Under the pieces are notes generated by a model that was not told the DNA's origin, searched no databases, and worked only from the letters and a program-made list of their open reading frames with translations. This document shows, piece after piece, positions 20,509-32,382 of a stretch of DNA of 64,000 bases. Source of the DNA: Erodium maritimum (Eukaryota; Streptophyta; Magnoliopsida; Geraniales; Geraniaceae); assembly GCA_963921825.1 (NCBI GenBank), contig OY997588.1:121591329-121655328 (forward strand), given 5' to 3'. A program made the translations under genes and the position numbers. How positions within the stretch are numbered: position 1 is the first letter of the stretch; the number at the start of each line of letters is the position of its first letter.

Positions 20509-23340
20509 TGTAATAACCACTTCTGGTCAACGTCAGTCAAACCTGCGAAAAACAGGAAAATTTAAAATTTTTAAGACAGACACTTAACTTAACTTAAATT
20601 GACCCCGAGGGTCATGCCGGACTTAAGTTGACCCCGTTATCGACTAAAATGAGTTACGGGGGACTCAGGGCAACTTTCTGGTCATTTTGGGAAAGATTGA
20701 TTTTTCGCTGGAAAAGTCACCCGAGCGACGTTTTGGTCCATTCGAGGACCGTGTTGGACCCGAAAAGCTTAGCCATCGTCGTAGCGGTCTTAGTTGGGCC
20801 GTTTCCTTGAAGCCCGTCCAGTTTAAAATATTTTTGGGAAAAGTGCCCGTTCGGGGCCCGAAACGTCCGTTTTTCGCGAATCTGATTGGAAAATATCAAC
20901 TAGATATTTTCCAAAAGGTATGGGACCCACCTTGACACTTGTCAAGTATATGGTGGTGTATTTTTGGAGGGAAAAGGTGTGGTTGGAGAGGGTTGGCCGA
21001 GTATGGGGTTTTAAAAGGGAAAGTGTTAGTTTTTTATTAGTTTAATTAAATTAGAAATTAGAAGAGAGGTTTTAGAGAGAGAAGGAGAAGGAGAAGAAGA
21101 GAGAAGAAGGGAGGTTGAGCTAGGGTTTGTGATCGAGCCCTTGGATCGAGTCAAAGCAAAGAGCAATCCCGTTCCCCTCGTTCTCCTCTACGGTAATACC
21201 CGAACCGATTCTCGTTTTGATTATTTTCAAGAGCTAGGGTTTGGTTATAAACTAAGGCTTAGGGTTGTGTAGAGGGTGGGGAGGTGTTGGAGACGTTTTA
21301 GAGGTGTTTGGGGGTTTAATTTCACGTTTTCCGGTGACCGGAGGCTCGGGAGGAGCTCCGGCCACCGTGGGTGGTGGCCGGCCGGCCATGTGGTGGCTGG
21401 CCGGAGGTGGCAGCAGCCACCACTTGGTGGCCGAGCCCCTCCCTCAAACCCTAGGGTCTCGGCCAAGCCTCTTGGGTGGGGCCCACGTGCTCGGTTGCTC
21501 GGGTTTTAATGTTCGGGTGGTTTAAAACGTCCCCCGGACCACTTATTCCTAATCGAATCGAAATTTGGAATTAATTTGGAGAAGTTGTAATTAACGGGTT
21601 TTGGGAAACTTTAAACGTTAATTAATTGATTTATAAGTCGGAATTCGATTCCGTCAAGTGCGTTGAGTTCCTTGATTTATTCTAAGACCGTAGAAACGAA
21701 ATTGGGGACTTTTGGAGCCCCGGAAGGCAATTAACCAAAACCGGGCAGATTCGCCATGTCGGGCGAATCTGGCCCTTACGGGTCCTTTTTCGGCAATATC
21801 GAATAATTGGGAAGTTTGGGAGTGATCGTCTTTGTCGGGGTTACGTTTGGGCGTTAAGTTTATTAATTTTCGGTTTATTCGTACTAGTTTAAAAGTACTT
21901 TGAATTTGTGTTCTTTTAGATCGTGCTACGGACCGAGGCAAGGGAAAGCTCGGCGAGTGACTAGGTCCACTTCGGGTTTTGTTGGAGCGCTTTTGGATCT
22001 ATATACGAGGTAGGGAAAAGTAGCCGGATCTCGGCCCTGACTAGGGAAAGTTAACTGTAGAATTGCATGTGACACCGGGGTGTCGTGGGTTATTTAGGTT
22101 ATCAAATATTAGAAAAGCATGATACGGGATCATAACGATTATGAGAAAAGCATGTGACACTTAGTAGTGTCGTAGGGGCAGAGAACTTAGCGTTAATTGA
22201 TTTACCGGAGGCATATGACCATGCCCGGAGGTCGTCTGTGAACTTGTTGATAATTGATTTACTGGAGGCATATGACCATGCCCGGAGGTTGTTTGTGAAA
22301 CTAGAAATCTTAGGACTGTTGGAGGCATCGAGTATGCCGGAGGTTGTTGTGCGTTATTATTGTTGAGTTTGGGTGGCCTTGAGAGCCCGCGTTATTTATT
22401 GTTGAGTTTGGGTGGCCATGAGAGCCCGTATTTAATTGTTGGTGTCTTGGGTGGCCATGAGTGCCCGTGTCTTACTATTGATGTTTTGGGGTGGCCGTGA
22501 GTGCCGTGGGGTTGTTGAACCCGAGTCTTGACTGTTGAGGTGTCTTGAGTGGCCTTGAGTGCCTGTGTGATTGAACTTGCCTGTGATTGTGATTGTGGTT
22601 ACCTGGGGTGGTGAGTTCTAAAGGTCGACAGCCTGATCCGACTTAGTGTCGATGAATTGCGAGTTTTAAAGGTCGACAGCCTGATCCGACTTAGTGTCGA
22701 GGAATTGCGAGTTTGAAAGGTCGACAGCCTGATCCGACTTCGTGTCGAGGAATTGCGATAGGTCGAACCCTGACCTGATTGAGATTGGTTACTGAGCAGC
22801 TGGTGTGCGATCCTTTGTGATCTTGTTTGGTGTTGTGTCGTTTCGTTCGAGTCCTTGAGGAGGTCGTCGATAGTTGTGTCGGGTCTACACTGTTTTTATC
22901 GAGTGTCGAGTCTGTTGAGGAAGGTGACGGGTTGTGGGTCAGTTGAGTACTTGAGTTGGGGACTGTAGTCCCGGTGTTGGGTTTGGTTTTAGTGTTACTG
23001 GCTTTATCTACTAATTATGCCGTAGTCAGTCTGTTATCCGTGGTGGTGAGCGAACGCTCACCCCTAGCTGCTTTTCCTACAGGTACTGTTCGTGGGACAG
23101 ACTAGGTGAGCTCGCGAAGCTTGTGGAGCTAGGAGCGGAGTCCGGGTTTTGTCTTTTTGAGTCTAGTGACGGATACCTTGTACTTTTGTCCACTTGGTGG
23201 GACGTGTTTTAAACTGTAATTATTATTTTGATGAACTAAATTGGTATTTTAAAGTGTTTCATGAAAACATGTTTCAAGTGCTTTTATGTTTTTAAAATGT
23301 TCGCGTCCCGAGTTCGGTTCGCTGAAATTGGGGCGTGACA
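20509..23340 (+). repeat. 5' LTR of the Ty3 element
   Basis: It is 2832 bp and nearly identical to 28329-31160 at a constant offset of 7820. It contains repeated tggccatgagagcccg units (about 22370-22560), three 48-bp ggtcgacagcctgatccgac units (about 22641-22760) and the conserved stem-loop at 23046-23061. Short frames inside occur in both LTRs only because the LTRs are copies; none resembles a protein. Confidence 0.97.
23046..23061 (+). promoter_or_regulatory. Conserved LTR stem-loop, 5' LTR of the Ty3 element
   Basis: GTGAGCG-AA-CGCTCAC, identical to the solo LTR copy at 4099. It is followed by cccctagctgcttttcctac and aggta, which resembles a 3' splice site. The same structure lies at 30866-30881 in the 3' LTR. 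Confidence 0.6.
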
Positions 23341-23343
23341 GCT

Positions 23344-23355
23344 TGGTATCAGAGC
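23344..23355 (+). promoter_or_regulatory. Primer binding site, initiator tRNA-Met type
   Basis: TGGTATCAGAGC lies three bases after the 5' LTR. It is complementary to the 3' end of plant initiator tRNA-Met, the usual primer for minus-strand synthesis in these elements. Confidence 0.93.
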
Positions 23356-23561
23356 TCGAGGTTTCACACCTCGGACTGTCCGTCAATTTGGTGGGAGAGT
23401 CGAGTCGGTAGAGTCCCATCGTACGTTGGGTACGCAAGTCAGAACTCGTGTGTAGACCCGTTAGGACTTGAGTCCTGTTTTGTTATGTGCTTGTGCAGTA
23501 CGGGGTTACTGGCACAATGTTTGTGTGTTGCTGCGTGAAATGTTTTTAACTGTCGCGACTC

Positions 23562-24963
23562 GACTCAGGGGCGCCCCTGTAGTCGAGCGTGACGGTGTTG
23601 ATGTCAAGTGGGTACAATGTAGTTCGGGGACGCCTGGACCGGGTTGTAACTACCTGATGTCAAGTACGAGACTTTAAAAATAAAGTGGAGAAAGTTTTAA
23701 AATTTGGTTGGCCCAGTGGACTGGTCTTGATTCTGTTTGACGCCGTGGGCGTTTGTGTTTGACTTGGTTGGCCCTGTGGGCGTATGGTTGATTTTGGTTG
23801 GCCCGGTGGGCAAGGTTCGTCCTTGGTTGGCCGGTGAGCGGCGGTCGTGTGATTGTGTTGTTTTTGGCCGTGTTGGCTTGTGTTTGAGGTCGGTCTTGTT
23901 TTACCGTAACTGTGTCATGTGTTTGGCAGTCGTTGTCTGCGACGTACTTGTGTACGGGTCGCTATCAGCCGGGAAGGTTACGAATGCCCTAGGATAGACA
24001 TAGCGGGTGTAAGTAGGGTGAAATCATTACCGCTATATTATCAGGGTCACTAGTTTGGTCCGATAGGTAGAGTGGACCGGTTTGGCTGTTGGCCCGGTAA
24101 GGGGGCCCGACAGGTATTGAACGCCGGCCCGGTGCGGGGCACGGCACGGCCTGGGTGCCGGCCCGGTAAGGGGCACGACCCGGCCAGGTTACCGGCCCGG
24201 AGAGTGGCATGGCGGGGGTCGTGTACAGGCCCGGTACAGTAAGCCGATTTCAATTGTTTCGTGGTTGTTTCGTTGTACGGTTAGGTTTGTCGTTGCGCGT
24301 TTTAGTGTGCGTTTATGCGGTTTAATTGAGGTTTCGCTTACGTATTGTTACATTTGAAGTTTTAATAGTGTGGGCAAGGGTGTTTGCGTAGTTGAGAGCG
24401 TGGTCCCCGTCTTAAGGTTTCCATACGTGATCGGGTAAATGGGGTTTTGAGGTTGCGAACAATAGTGAATTACTGAATCGAGGATGTGTTTCCAGTGTCG
24501 AGGTTTATCTTACTTGAGCGAGTACTAAGTTGTTGCTAGCGTGAACAGTGTGACGTTTGGCATCCGATTTTGAGGTAGTGGTTTGCCCTGGCTAGATCGG
24601 TAAGTCTTTAGTGCGTTACTAGTATGCCATAATCGAACGGGTGTCCGTGGAGGTGAGCATAACGCTCATACCCTTTACTACTTTTCCCGCAAGGGACGAG
24701 TAGCGAACACTGGTTTGGTTGCGGAAAGTTACAAGTGATGCCTAGAGAACCGTGTGAGGGTTACACTAGACCTTACCAGGGTGGCTAATGGAGTGGGTGT
24801 TCGGTTTCCGTTTGGGGCGTCAGTTTCTTTGGATGTCGGGTTATCACACTCGTTTGCTCGTTGAGTTGTGCTGAGAGGTTGGGGCTGAGTTTAGAGCCGT
24901 TGAGTCCACCCCTGCGTCGTGACACGCCGGTTAGTGGTGGGGTGGTGTTGACTAGGGTCTGTC
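23562..24963 (+). other. Noncoding leader of the Ty3 element where gag is expected
   Basis: Positions 23562-23650 match a block in the nested element on the minus strand (51442-51529). Next come repeats of ggttggccc-gtggg (about 23700-23840) and of ccggcccggtaaggggcac (about 24080-24240). Near 24600-24700 the sequence resembles the LTR around its stem-loop (gtccgtggaggtgagcataacgctcat). No capsid-like frame or CCHC zinc knuckle is seen in any frame. Confidence 0.65.
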
Positions 24964-25344
24964 ATGCCTGCGGAGTTAGAGAAGCGAACCAGTACAGGAG
25001 GTTCGAGAGAGGGCCCAAGAGCCCTGATGCTGGATCGAGTCCTCACCCCGAGGATTCGGGCGAGTTCGGAGTTGGTAAGCATGATAACGGTGGAGGAGCG
25101 AGGTCTTAGTGAGACCGCGAGGTTCCATGAAGTTCGGCAGCGACTAAGCTGGTACCTGTGTCCGTGGGAAGGATACCCACGAAATGACCGCCTTGACGTG
25201 ATCCTGGAAATGGATTGGCGAGCGAAGTACCAAGTCATTATCGACTGTTACAGGCGACGAGTGACGGTGTCAACAGGCAACACGAAAGGTTCGTGTATTC
25301 TGGGCAGTAGGAGCGGAGTTCTCCTGTCGGCTTGTCTGCAGTAA
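24964..25344 (+). pseudogene. Aspartic protease remnant, out of frame with pol
   Basis: The C-terminal half of a retroviral-type protease can be recognised in DVILEMDWRAKYQVIIDCYR, where family members usually read DVILGMDWL. The catalytic D-T/S-G triad that should lie upstream is not visible. The frame ends at a stop shortly after the RT frame has begun in another register. If protein processing is needed, a protease from another copy would have to supply it. Confidence 0.6.
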
Positions 25345-28300
25345 AGGAAGTATCGGCTGTGCAGAGCCGAGAGTTACCGAGAGTGGTATGCGAGTTCCCC
25401 GAGGTCTTTCCTGAGGAGTTGAGCGGGCTGCCACCGATTCGTGAGGTGGAGTTCAGGATTGACCTAGTGCCGGGAACGGCGGCGATATCGATGGCGCCTT
25501 ACAGGTTTGCGCCGGCAGAGTTGACTGAGCTGAAGCGTCAACTGGAGGAGCTTCAGCAGAAGGGGTTTATCCGTCCGAGTGCATCGCCGTGGGGAGCACC
25601 AACACTCTTTGTGAAGAAGAAGAGTGGAGAGCTACGGATGTGTATAGATTACCGGAAGCTGAACCGGGTTACGGTGAAGAACCGGTACCCGATGCCGAGG
25701 ATCGATGACTTGTTTGACCAGTTGAGAGGGGCGACTCACTTCTCGAAGATCGATCTGCGATCCGGTTATTATCAGTTGCGAGTCCGTGAGGGGGACGTCG
25801 CAAAGACTGCATTCCGGACACGCTATGGGCATTACGAGTTCCTGGTGATGCCATTCGGACTGACGAACGCGCCAGCAGCGTTCATGGACCTGATGAACAG
25901 CATCTTCCCGCCGTACCTGGATCAGTTTGTGGTGGTGTTCGTGGACGACATCCTAATATATTCGCAGAACGAGGCGGCGCATGAGGCACATCTGAGGGCT
26001 GTTCTGACCCTACTGCGCGAGCACCAGCTATATGCCAACCGGGAGAAGTGCGAGTTCTGGCTCTCTGAGGTGAGATTCCTCGGCCACATCGTATCCCGTG
26101 ACGGTATCCTGGTCGATCCGTCGAAGATCGATGCGGTCTCGAAGTGGGCACGGCCCACGAGTGTTTTCGAGATCCGCAGCTTTCTGGGATTGGCAGGCTA
26201 CTATAGGCGATTTGTCCAGGATTTTGCACGACTAGCCGCACCGATGACTCTGTTAACGCGCAAGGGTGTTGGGTTCGTGTGGACAGATGACTGTGAGCAT
26301 GCGTTCGCGGAGTTGAAGACTCGACTGACTACAGCTCCAGTGTTAGTGGTGCCCGAACGAGGGTTTGGCTATGATGTTTACTGCGATGCGTCCGGAGAGG
26401 GACTGGGTTACGTGCTGATGCAGTCGGGCAGAGTTGTGGCTTATGGCTCCAGGCAGTTGAAGATACACGAGCGCAACTATCCTACCCACGACTTGGAGCT
26501 AGCAGCAGTCGTGTTTGCGCTAAAGAGCTGGCGATATTATCTGTACGGCGAGGGGTTTAAGGTGTTCTCGGATCACAAGAGCCTCAAGTACATATTTTCC
26601 CAGCGAGACCTGAACATGCGTCAGCGACGGTGGATGGAACTACTCGAGGAGTACGACTTCGAGCTACACTACCACCCAGGCAAGGCGAACGTTGTCGCCG
26701 ACGCCTTGAGTAGGAAGTCGGCTCCGAGCCTCGCCAGCATATCTGTCCGAGAGTGGGACATGATGGGGGAGCTGAGCACATTCGGGCTTGAGCTAGAGGA
26801 GGTTACTGGCGGTGTTGCCATGTGCTCCCTAGTGGCTCAGCCCTCACTGCTTGCCCAAGTGTTGGAGGCGCAGAGGGAGGACGTCGAAGCATCAGAGATC
26901 CGCGAGAGAGTCGTCAGGGGTGACGAGGTGGTGGGCTGGCAGGACAGTACTGATTGGGGACTACGGTACCACGGGGGGCTGTTCGTACCAGTTAACTATA
27001 GAGATGCCGTGTTACGAGAGGCACACCATTCGCGTCTCGCAGTGCATCCGGGGGGCACCAAGATGTACTGTGACCTCAGGAGGCACTACTGGTGGCGCGA
27101 CATGAGGAGAGCAGTCGCAGAGTTTGTGTCGAGATGCCTTGTCTGTCAGCAGGTGAAGGCAGAGCATCAGCGTCCCGCGGGATTGTTACAGCCACTACCG
27201 ATTGCTCAGTGGAAGTGGGAGCACATTACGATGGATTTCGTGTGTGGACTACCGAGATCGCCCAAGGGAAACGACGCCGTGTGGGTGGTAGTCGACCGGT
27301 TGACCAAGTCGGCCCACTTTCTGGCTATGAGGATGACAGACCCGGTCGACAAGTTGAGCAGTCTGTATATCCAGGAGATAGTGCGCCTCCACGGGGTCCC
27401 GGTGTCGATAGTGTCTGACAGGGATCCCCGTTTCACGTCCAGGTTCTGGCCGATTCTGCAGAAGGCACTGGGGACAGAGGTCCTACTCAGCACAGCACAT
27501 CATCCTCAGACAGACGGTCAGTCTGAGCGTACCATTCAGATCTTGGAGGACATGCTGCGAGCATGTGTGCTGGATTTCAGGGGATCTTGGGAGACCCACC
27601 TGCCATTGGCCGAGTTCGCCTACAACAACAGCTTCCAGGCCAGTATCGGGATGGCACCGTTCGAAGCGTTGTATGGTAGGCCGTGTCGGTCACCAGTATG
27701 CTGGGCAGAGGTGGGGGACAAGAGTCTGATGGGGCCAGATCTTGTCAGAGAGACGACGAAGAAGGTCGCATTGATCCGCGATCGGTTGAGGACCGCGCAG
27801 AGCCGGCAGAAGAGTTATGCAGACAGGCGACGTCGACCTCTTGAGTTTGCAGTCGGGGATCACGTGTCCCTGAAGGTGAGCCCGAGGAAGGGGCTGGTGC
27901 GGTTCAGGCGCAGCGGGGGAAAGTTGGCTCCGAGGTACATAGGCCCGTTCCAGATCTTAGACAGAGTGGGAGCCGTGGCTTATCGTCTGGCGTTGCCACC
28001 GCAGCTTGGGAGAGTACATAACGTCTTCCACGTATCCCAGTTACGGCAGTACAACGCAGACCCATCCCACGTCATCGAGTGGACTGATATCGAGGTGGCT
28101 GATGATGTCTCCTATGAGGAGCAGCCGGTTCGGATCATGGACACACGGCAGCAGATTCTGCGGGGAGGCAAGATTATCCACTTGGTCCGAGTGCAGTGGA
28201 AACATCACGGAGCTGAGTCGACGTGGGAACGCGAGGACGAGGTTCGCGCGAAGTATCCCGGCCTGTTCGACTCCCGAGGTACGTCTGTTTTAAATTTCGC

Positions 28301-28385
28301 GGACGAAATTCCTTTAAGGGGGGTAGACTGTAATAACCACTTCTGGTCAACGTCAGTCAAACCTGCGAAAAACAGGAAAATTTAA
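25332..28385 (+). CDS. Ty3/gypsy pol: reverse transcriptase, RNase H, integrase, chromodomain
   Basis: One uninterrupted frame of 1017 codons, opening after an in-frame TAG at 25308; no ATG marks its start, as expected for part of a polyprotein. Residues are numbered from 25332. RT covers about 50-230, with FVDD at 203-206. RNase H is at about 348-465 ([22 protein letters not shown]). The integrase zinc region HHSRLAVH... RCLVCQQ is at about 563-602, and its catalytic acids are near 632, 695 and 731. A C-terminal chromodomain-like module lies at about 930-978 ([20 protein letters not shown]... WEREDEV). RT copies the RNA, integrase inserts the DNA in the nucleus, and the chromodomain is thought to guide insertion to modified chromatin. 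The stop codon lies about 57 bp inside the 3' LTR. All catalytic residues checked by eye are present. Confidence 0.95.
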   Translation: MSAVKEVSAVQSRELPRVVCEFPEVFPEELSGLPPIREVEFRIDLVPGTAAISMAPYRFAPAELTELKRQLEELQQKGFIRPSASPWGAPTLFVKKKSGELRMCIDYRKLNRVTVKNRYPMPRIDDLFDQLRGATHFSKIDLRSGYYQLRVREGDVAKTAFRTRYGHYEFLVMPFGLTNAPAAFMDLMNSIFPPYLDQFVVVFVDDILIYSQNEAAHEAHLRAVLTLLREHQLYANREKCEFWLSEVRFLGHIVSRDGILVDPSKIDAVSKWARPTSVFEIRSFLGLAGYYRRFVQDFARLAAPMTLLTRKGVGFVWTDDCEHAFAELKTRLTTAPVLVVPERGFGYDVYCDASGEGLGYVLMQSGRVVAYGSRQLKIHERNYPTHDLELAAVVFALKSWRYYLYGEGFKVFSDHKSLKYIFSQRDLNMRQRRWMELLEEYDFELHYHPGKANVVADALSRKSAPSLASISVREWDMMGELSTFGLELEEVTGGVAMCSLVAQPSLLAQVLEAQREDVEASEIRERVVRGDEVVGWQDSTDWGLRYHGGLFVPVNYRDAVLREAHHSRLAVHPGGTKMYCDLRRHYWWRDMRRAVAEFVSRCLVCQQVKAEHQRPAGLLQPLPIAQWKWEHITMDFVCGLPRSPKGNDAVWVVVDRLTKSAHFLAMRMTDPVDKLSSLYIQEIVRLHGVPVSIVSDRDPRFTSRFWPILQKALGTEVLLSTAHHPQTDGQSERTIQILEDMLRACVLDFRGSWETHLPLAEFAYNNSFQASIGMAPFEALYGRPCRSPVCWAEVGDKSLMGPDLVRETTKKVALIRDRLRTAQSRQKSYADRRRRPLEFAVGDHVSLKVSPRKGLVRFRRSGGKLAPRYIGPFQILDRVGAVAYRLALPPQLGRVHNVFHVSQLRQYNADPSHVIEWTDIEVADDVSYEEQPVRIMDTRQQILRGGKIIHLVRVQWKHHGAESTWEREDEVRAKYPGLFDSRGTSVLNFADEIPLRGVDCNNHFWSTSVKPAKNRKI
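28316..28328 (+). promoter_or_regulatory. Polypurine tract of the Ty3 element
   Basis: aaggggggtagac lies directly before the 3' LTR, where plus-strand synthesis starts. The preceding stretch ggacgaaattcctttaagg is shared with the nested element (complement at about 46674-46705). Confidence 0.88.
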
Positions 28386-31160
28386 AATTTTTAAGACAGA
28401 CACTTAACTTAACTTAAATTGACCCCGAGGGTCATGCCGGACTTAAGTTGACCCCGTTATCGACTAAAATGAGTTACGGGGGACTCAGGGCAACTTTCTG
28501 GTCATTTTGGGAAAGATTGATTTTTCGCTGGAAAAGTCACCCGAGCGACGTTTTGGTCCATTCGAGGACCGTGTTGGACCCGAAAAGCTTAGCCATCGTC
28601 GTAGCGGTCTTAGTTGGGCCGTTTCCTTGAAGCCCGTCCAGTTTAAAATATTTTTGGGAAAAGTGCCCGTTCGGGGCCCGAAACGTCCGTTTTTCGCGAA
28701 TCTGATTGGAAAATATCAACTAGATATTTTCCAAAAGGTATGGGACCCACCTTGACACTTGTCAAGTATATGGTGGTGTATTTTTGGAGGGAAAAGGTGT
28801 GGTTGGAGAGGGTTGGCCGAGTATGGGGTTTTAAAAGGGAAAGTGTTAGTTTTTTATTAGTTTAATTAAATTAGAAATTAGAAGAGAGGTTTTAGAGAGA
28901 GAAGGAGAAGGAGAAGAAGAGAGAAGAAGGGAGGTTGAGCTAGGGTTTGTGATCGAGCCCTTGGATCGAGTCAAAGCAAAGAGCAATCCCGTTCCCCTCG
29001 TTCTCCTCTACGGTAATACCCGAACCGATTCTCGTTTTGATTATTTTCAAGAGCTAGGGTTTGGTTATAAACTAAGGCTTAGGGTTGTGTAGAGGGTGGG
29101 GAGGTGTTGGAGACGTTTTAGAGGTGTTTGGGGGTTTAATTTCACGTTTTCCGGTGACCGGAGGCTCGGGAGGAGCTCCGGCCACCGTGGGTGGTGGCCG
29201 GCCGGCCATGTGGTGGCTGGCCGGAGGTGGCAGCAGCCACCACTTGGTGGCCGAGCCCCTCCCTCAAACCCTAGGGTCTCGGCCAAGCCTCTTGGGTGGG
29301 GCCCACGTGCTCGGTTGCTCGGGTTTTAATGTTCGGGTGGTTTAAAACGTCCCCCGGACCACTTATTCCTAATCGAATCGAAATTTGGAATTAATTTGGA
29401 GAAGTTGTAATTAACGGGTTTTGGGAAACTTTAAACGTTAATTAATTGATTTATAAGTCGGAATTCGATTCCGTCAAGTGCGTTGAGTTCCTTGATTTAT
29501 TCTAAGACCGTAGAAACGAAATTGGGGACTTTTGGAGCCCCGGAAGGCAATTAACCAAAACCGGGCAGATTCGCCATGTCGGGCGAATCTGGCCCTTACG
29601 GGTCCTTTTTCGGCAATATCGAATAATTGGGAAGTTTGGGAGTGATCGTCTTTGTCGGGGTTACGTTTGGGCGTTAAGTTTATTAATTTTCGGTTTATTC
29701 GTACTAGTTTAAAAGTACTTTGAATTTGTGTTCTTTTAGATCGTGCTACGGACCGAGGCAAGGGAAAGCTCGGCGAGTGACTAGGTCCACTTCGGGTTTT
29801 GTTGGAGCGCTTTTGGATCTATATACGAGGTAGGGAAAAGTAGCCGGATCTCGGCCCTGACTAGGGAAAGTTAACTGTAGAATTGCATGTGACACCGGGG
29901 TGTCGTGGGTTATTTAGGTTATCAAATATTAGAAAAGCATGATACGGGATCATAACGATTATGAGAAAAGCATGTGACACTTAGTAGTGTCGTAGGGGCA
30001 GAGAACTTAGCGTTAATTGATTTACCGGAGGCATATGACCATGCCCGGAGGTCGTCTGTGAACTTGTTGATAATTGATTTACTGGAGGCATATGACCATG
30101 CCCGGAGGTTGTTTGTGAAACTAGAAATCTTAGGACTGTTGGAGGCATCGAGTATGCCGGAGGTTGTTGTGCGTTATTATTGTTGAGTTTGGGTGGCCTT
30201 GAGAGCCCGCGTTATTTATTGTTGAGTTTGGGTGGCCATGAGAGCCCGTATTTAATTGTTGGTGTCTTGGGTGGCCATGAGTGCCCGTGTCTTACTATTG
30301 ATGTTTTGGGGTGGCCGTGAGTGTCGTGGGGTTGTTGAACCCGAGTCTTGACTGTTGAGGTGTCTTGAGTGGCCTTGAGTGCCTGTGTGATTGAACTTGC
30401 CTGTGATTGTGATTGTGGTTACCTGGGGTGGTGAGTTCTAAAGGTCGACAGCCTGATCCGACTTAGTGTCGATGAATTGCGAGTTTTAAAGGTCGACAGC
30501 CTGATCCGACTTAGTGTCGAGGAATTGCGAGTTTGAAAGGTCGACAGCCTGATCCGACTTCGTGTCGAGGAATTGCGATAGGTCGAACCCTGACCTGATT
30601 GAGATTGGTTACTGAGCAGCTGGTGTGCGATCCTTTGTGATCTTGTTTGGTGTTGTGTCGTTTCGTTCGAGTCCTTGAGGAGGTCGTCGATAGTTGTGTC
30701 GGGTCTACACTGTTTTTATCGAGTGTCGAGTCTGTTGAGGAAGGTGACGGGTTGTGGGTCAGTTGAGTACTTGAGTTGGGGACTGTAGTCCCGGTGTTGG
30801 GTTTGGTTTTAGTGTTACTGGCTTTATCTACTAATTATGCCGTAGTCAGTCTGTTATCCGTGGTGGTGAGCGAACGCTCACCCCTAGCTGCTTTTCCTAC
30901 AGGTACTGTTAGTGGGACGGACTAGGTGAGCTCGCGAAGCTTGTGGAGCTAGGAGCGGAGTCCGGGTTTTGTCTTTTTGAGTCTAGTGACGGATACCTTG
31001 TACTTTTGTCCACTTGGTGGGACGTGTTTTAAACTGTAATTATTATTTTGATGAACTAAATTGGTATTTTAAAGTGTTTCATGAAAACATGTTTCAAGTG
31101 CTTTTATGTTTTTAAAATGTTCGCGTCCCGAGTTCGGTTCGCTGAAATTGGGGCGTGACA
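28329..31160 (+). repeat. 3' LTR of the Ty3 element
   Basis: It is 2832 bp and matches 20509-23340 except for three substitutions seen by eye. It ends gggcgtgaca directly before the second CAATG target copy. The first 57 bp also encode the end of pol. Confidence 0.97.
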
Positions 31161-31165
31161 CAATG

Positions 31166-32000
31166 GCTCCGAATTTACGTCGACGTGGTATCAAGATCCC
31201 AATAAATTGTCGAGTTTGTGGGAAGTCGGATGAGTTAGAGCTTCATGTGTTCCTCAAATGTGGTGTGGCAAGGGATGTATGGAACTCAAGTCCAGTGCAA
31301 TTGGAGAACCATCCTACGGGTACAGACGATTTGGAATTTGTTACAATATATGGTGGGAAAGAAATAAACTTGTCTTTGGTGGAGTAAACAGAGAGGCGAC
31401 CAACATTGCAACTCAAAGTATTGAATGGATTGAAGGGTTTTGGCATACCAGAGAATTGCTCCGCCCTCCTCATGTACCTCGACCGAACCTTTCAAGGTGG
31501 TACCCTCCTCCGTTGGGGAATCTGAAGATGAATACAGATGCTGCCATAAGGCAATACGGTGTTGGGATTGGGGTTATAACTCGGGATTGGAATGGAATGA
31601 TGGTTGCAGGTTGTATGCGTTTTATCTCAGGCCCTTTTAATTCAGAAGGAGCAGAGCTCTTAGGCCTTTGCTACGGACTTAAATTATGTAGATCACAAAG
31701 CATTTTGATCTCCGAGGCCCAAGTTGATTCTTTAACTTCAGTTAATGCATGTAACAATAGGGAGGTTTCTGGTTATTATGGTGAGGTGGTAGAGGAGATT
31801 GTGGACTTACTTTCCTGGTTCCCTTCTGCTTCGTTGTCTTGGGTAAGAAGAGAAGCAAATAACACAACTCATAATATCGCAAAAGTAGCTGTAGAGAAGA
31901 TGTACACCACTAATTGGGATGGACTTGGTCCTCCTTTTGTGTCAACTCTTGTATCTGCTGATATGGCTTAATAAAAGCTTTTGGTTTATCAAAAAAAAAG
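31166..32000 (+). pseudogene. LINE ORF2 3' part, right half (zf-RVT and RNase H-like)
   Basis: It continues the LINE broken at 20508. The zf-RVT part reads RRRGIKIPINCRVCGKSDEL and ELHVFLKCGVARDVW (Cys-x2-Cys... His-x4-Cys). A frameshift near 31340 then leads to ICYNIWWERNKLVFGG and an RNase H-like domain (MNTDAAIRQYGVGIGVITRD, SEGAELLGLCYGLKL, WVRREANNTTHNIAKVA). The element ends with tttatcaaaaaaaaa (31986-32000), a typical LINE tail. Non-functional because of the frameshift and the insertion. Confidence 0.88.
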
Positions 32001-32032
32001 TGGCTTAGTCGTGGATTGATTGAATTGATGAA

Positions 32033-32382
32033 GGGTAAATTACAAATATCTATCCAAAATTTGTAACTTTTAACTGATATATATCATAAAGTTTGTATAA
32101 CTGATATATAACAAATAGTCCAAACCTTTCGTTAAAATAACGAAAATGCCCTCAATGATTTTTTAAATAATTTTTTAAAAATAAAATTGAACTGATTTTT
32201 TAAATAAAACTGAAGTAATTTAATAAGTAAATATGTATATATAACAAAAGTGATTTTTAAAATAAATTTTTAAATACTTATTGAAGTGTATAACTAAACA
32301 TCTGAGTGGGTATCAATTAAAAAAAACTTTAGGGTACGTATCAGTTAAATGCTACAAGTTTGGGGTAGGTTGTAATTTACCC
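32033..32382. mobile_element. MITE with about 43-bp terminal inverted repeats, target duplication ATGAA
   Basis: The left end gggtaaattacaa and right end ttgtaatttaccc are exact inverted copies, and an imperfect match continues for about 43 bp (aacttttaactgat paired with atcagttaaatg). ATGAA flanks both ends (32028-32032 and 32383-32387). The interior is AT-rich and noncoding. The superfamily is uncertain; a Mutator or hAT relation is possible. Confidence 0.8.

Larger units (their letters stand above)
20509..31160 (+). mobile_element. Full-length young Ty3/gypsy chromovirus-type element, target duplication CAATG
   Basis: Two 2832-bp LTRs (20509-23340 and 28329-31160) begin TGTAATAACC and end GGGGCGTGACA. 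The 5-bp duplication CAATG flanks the element (20504-20508 and 31161-31165). The primer site TGGTATCAGAGC follows the left LTR and a purine tract precedes the right one. By eye the LTRs differ at only three bases (22504/30324, 23091/30911, 23099/30919), so the insertion is recent. Pol order is protease remnant, RT, RNase H, integrase, chromodomain, which makes it a chromovirus; the long LTRs and chromodomain form suggest the Tekay/Del clade, an inference. No gag frame is recognisable in 23356-24960. The element has split a LINE pseudogene. Confidence 0.96.

Noticed and set aside
21245-21525. Overlapping frames of 73-86 codons inside the Ty3 LTR, repeated at 29065-29345
   Set aside because: They recur only because the LTRs are copies, lie on both strands of a GC-rich tract and resemble no protein.
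23344-23355. tRNA-Met-like sequence as a tRNA gene
   Set aside because: Only the 12-base primer-site complement is present, with no cloverleaf; the same holds at 52494-52505.
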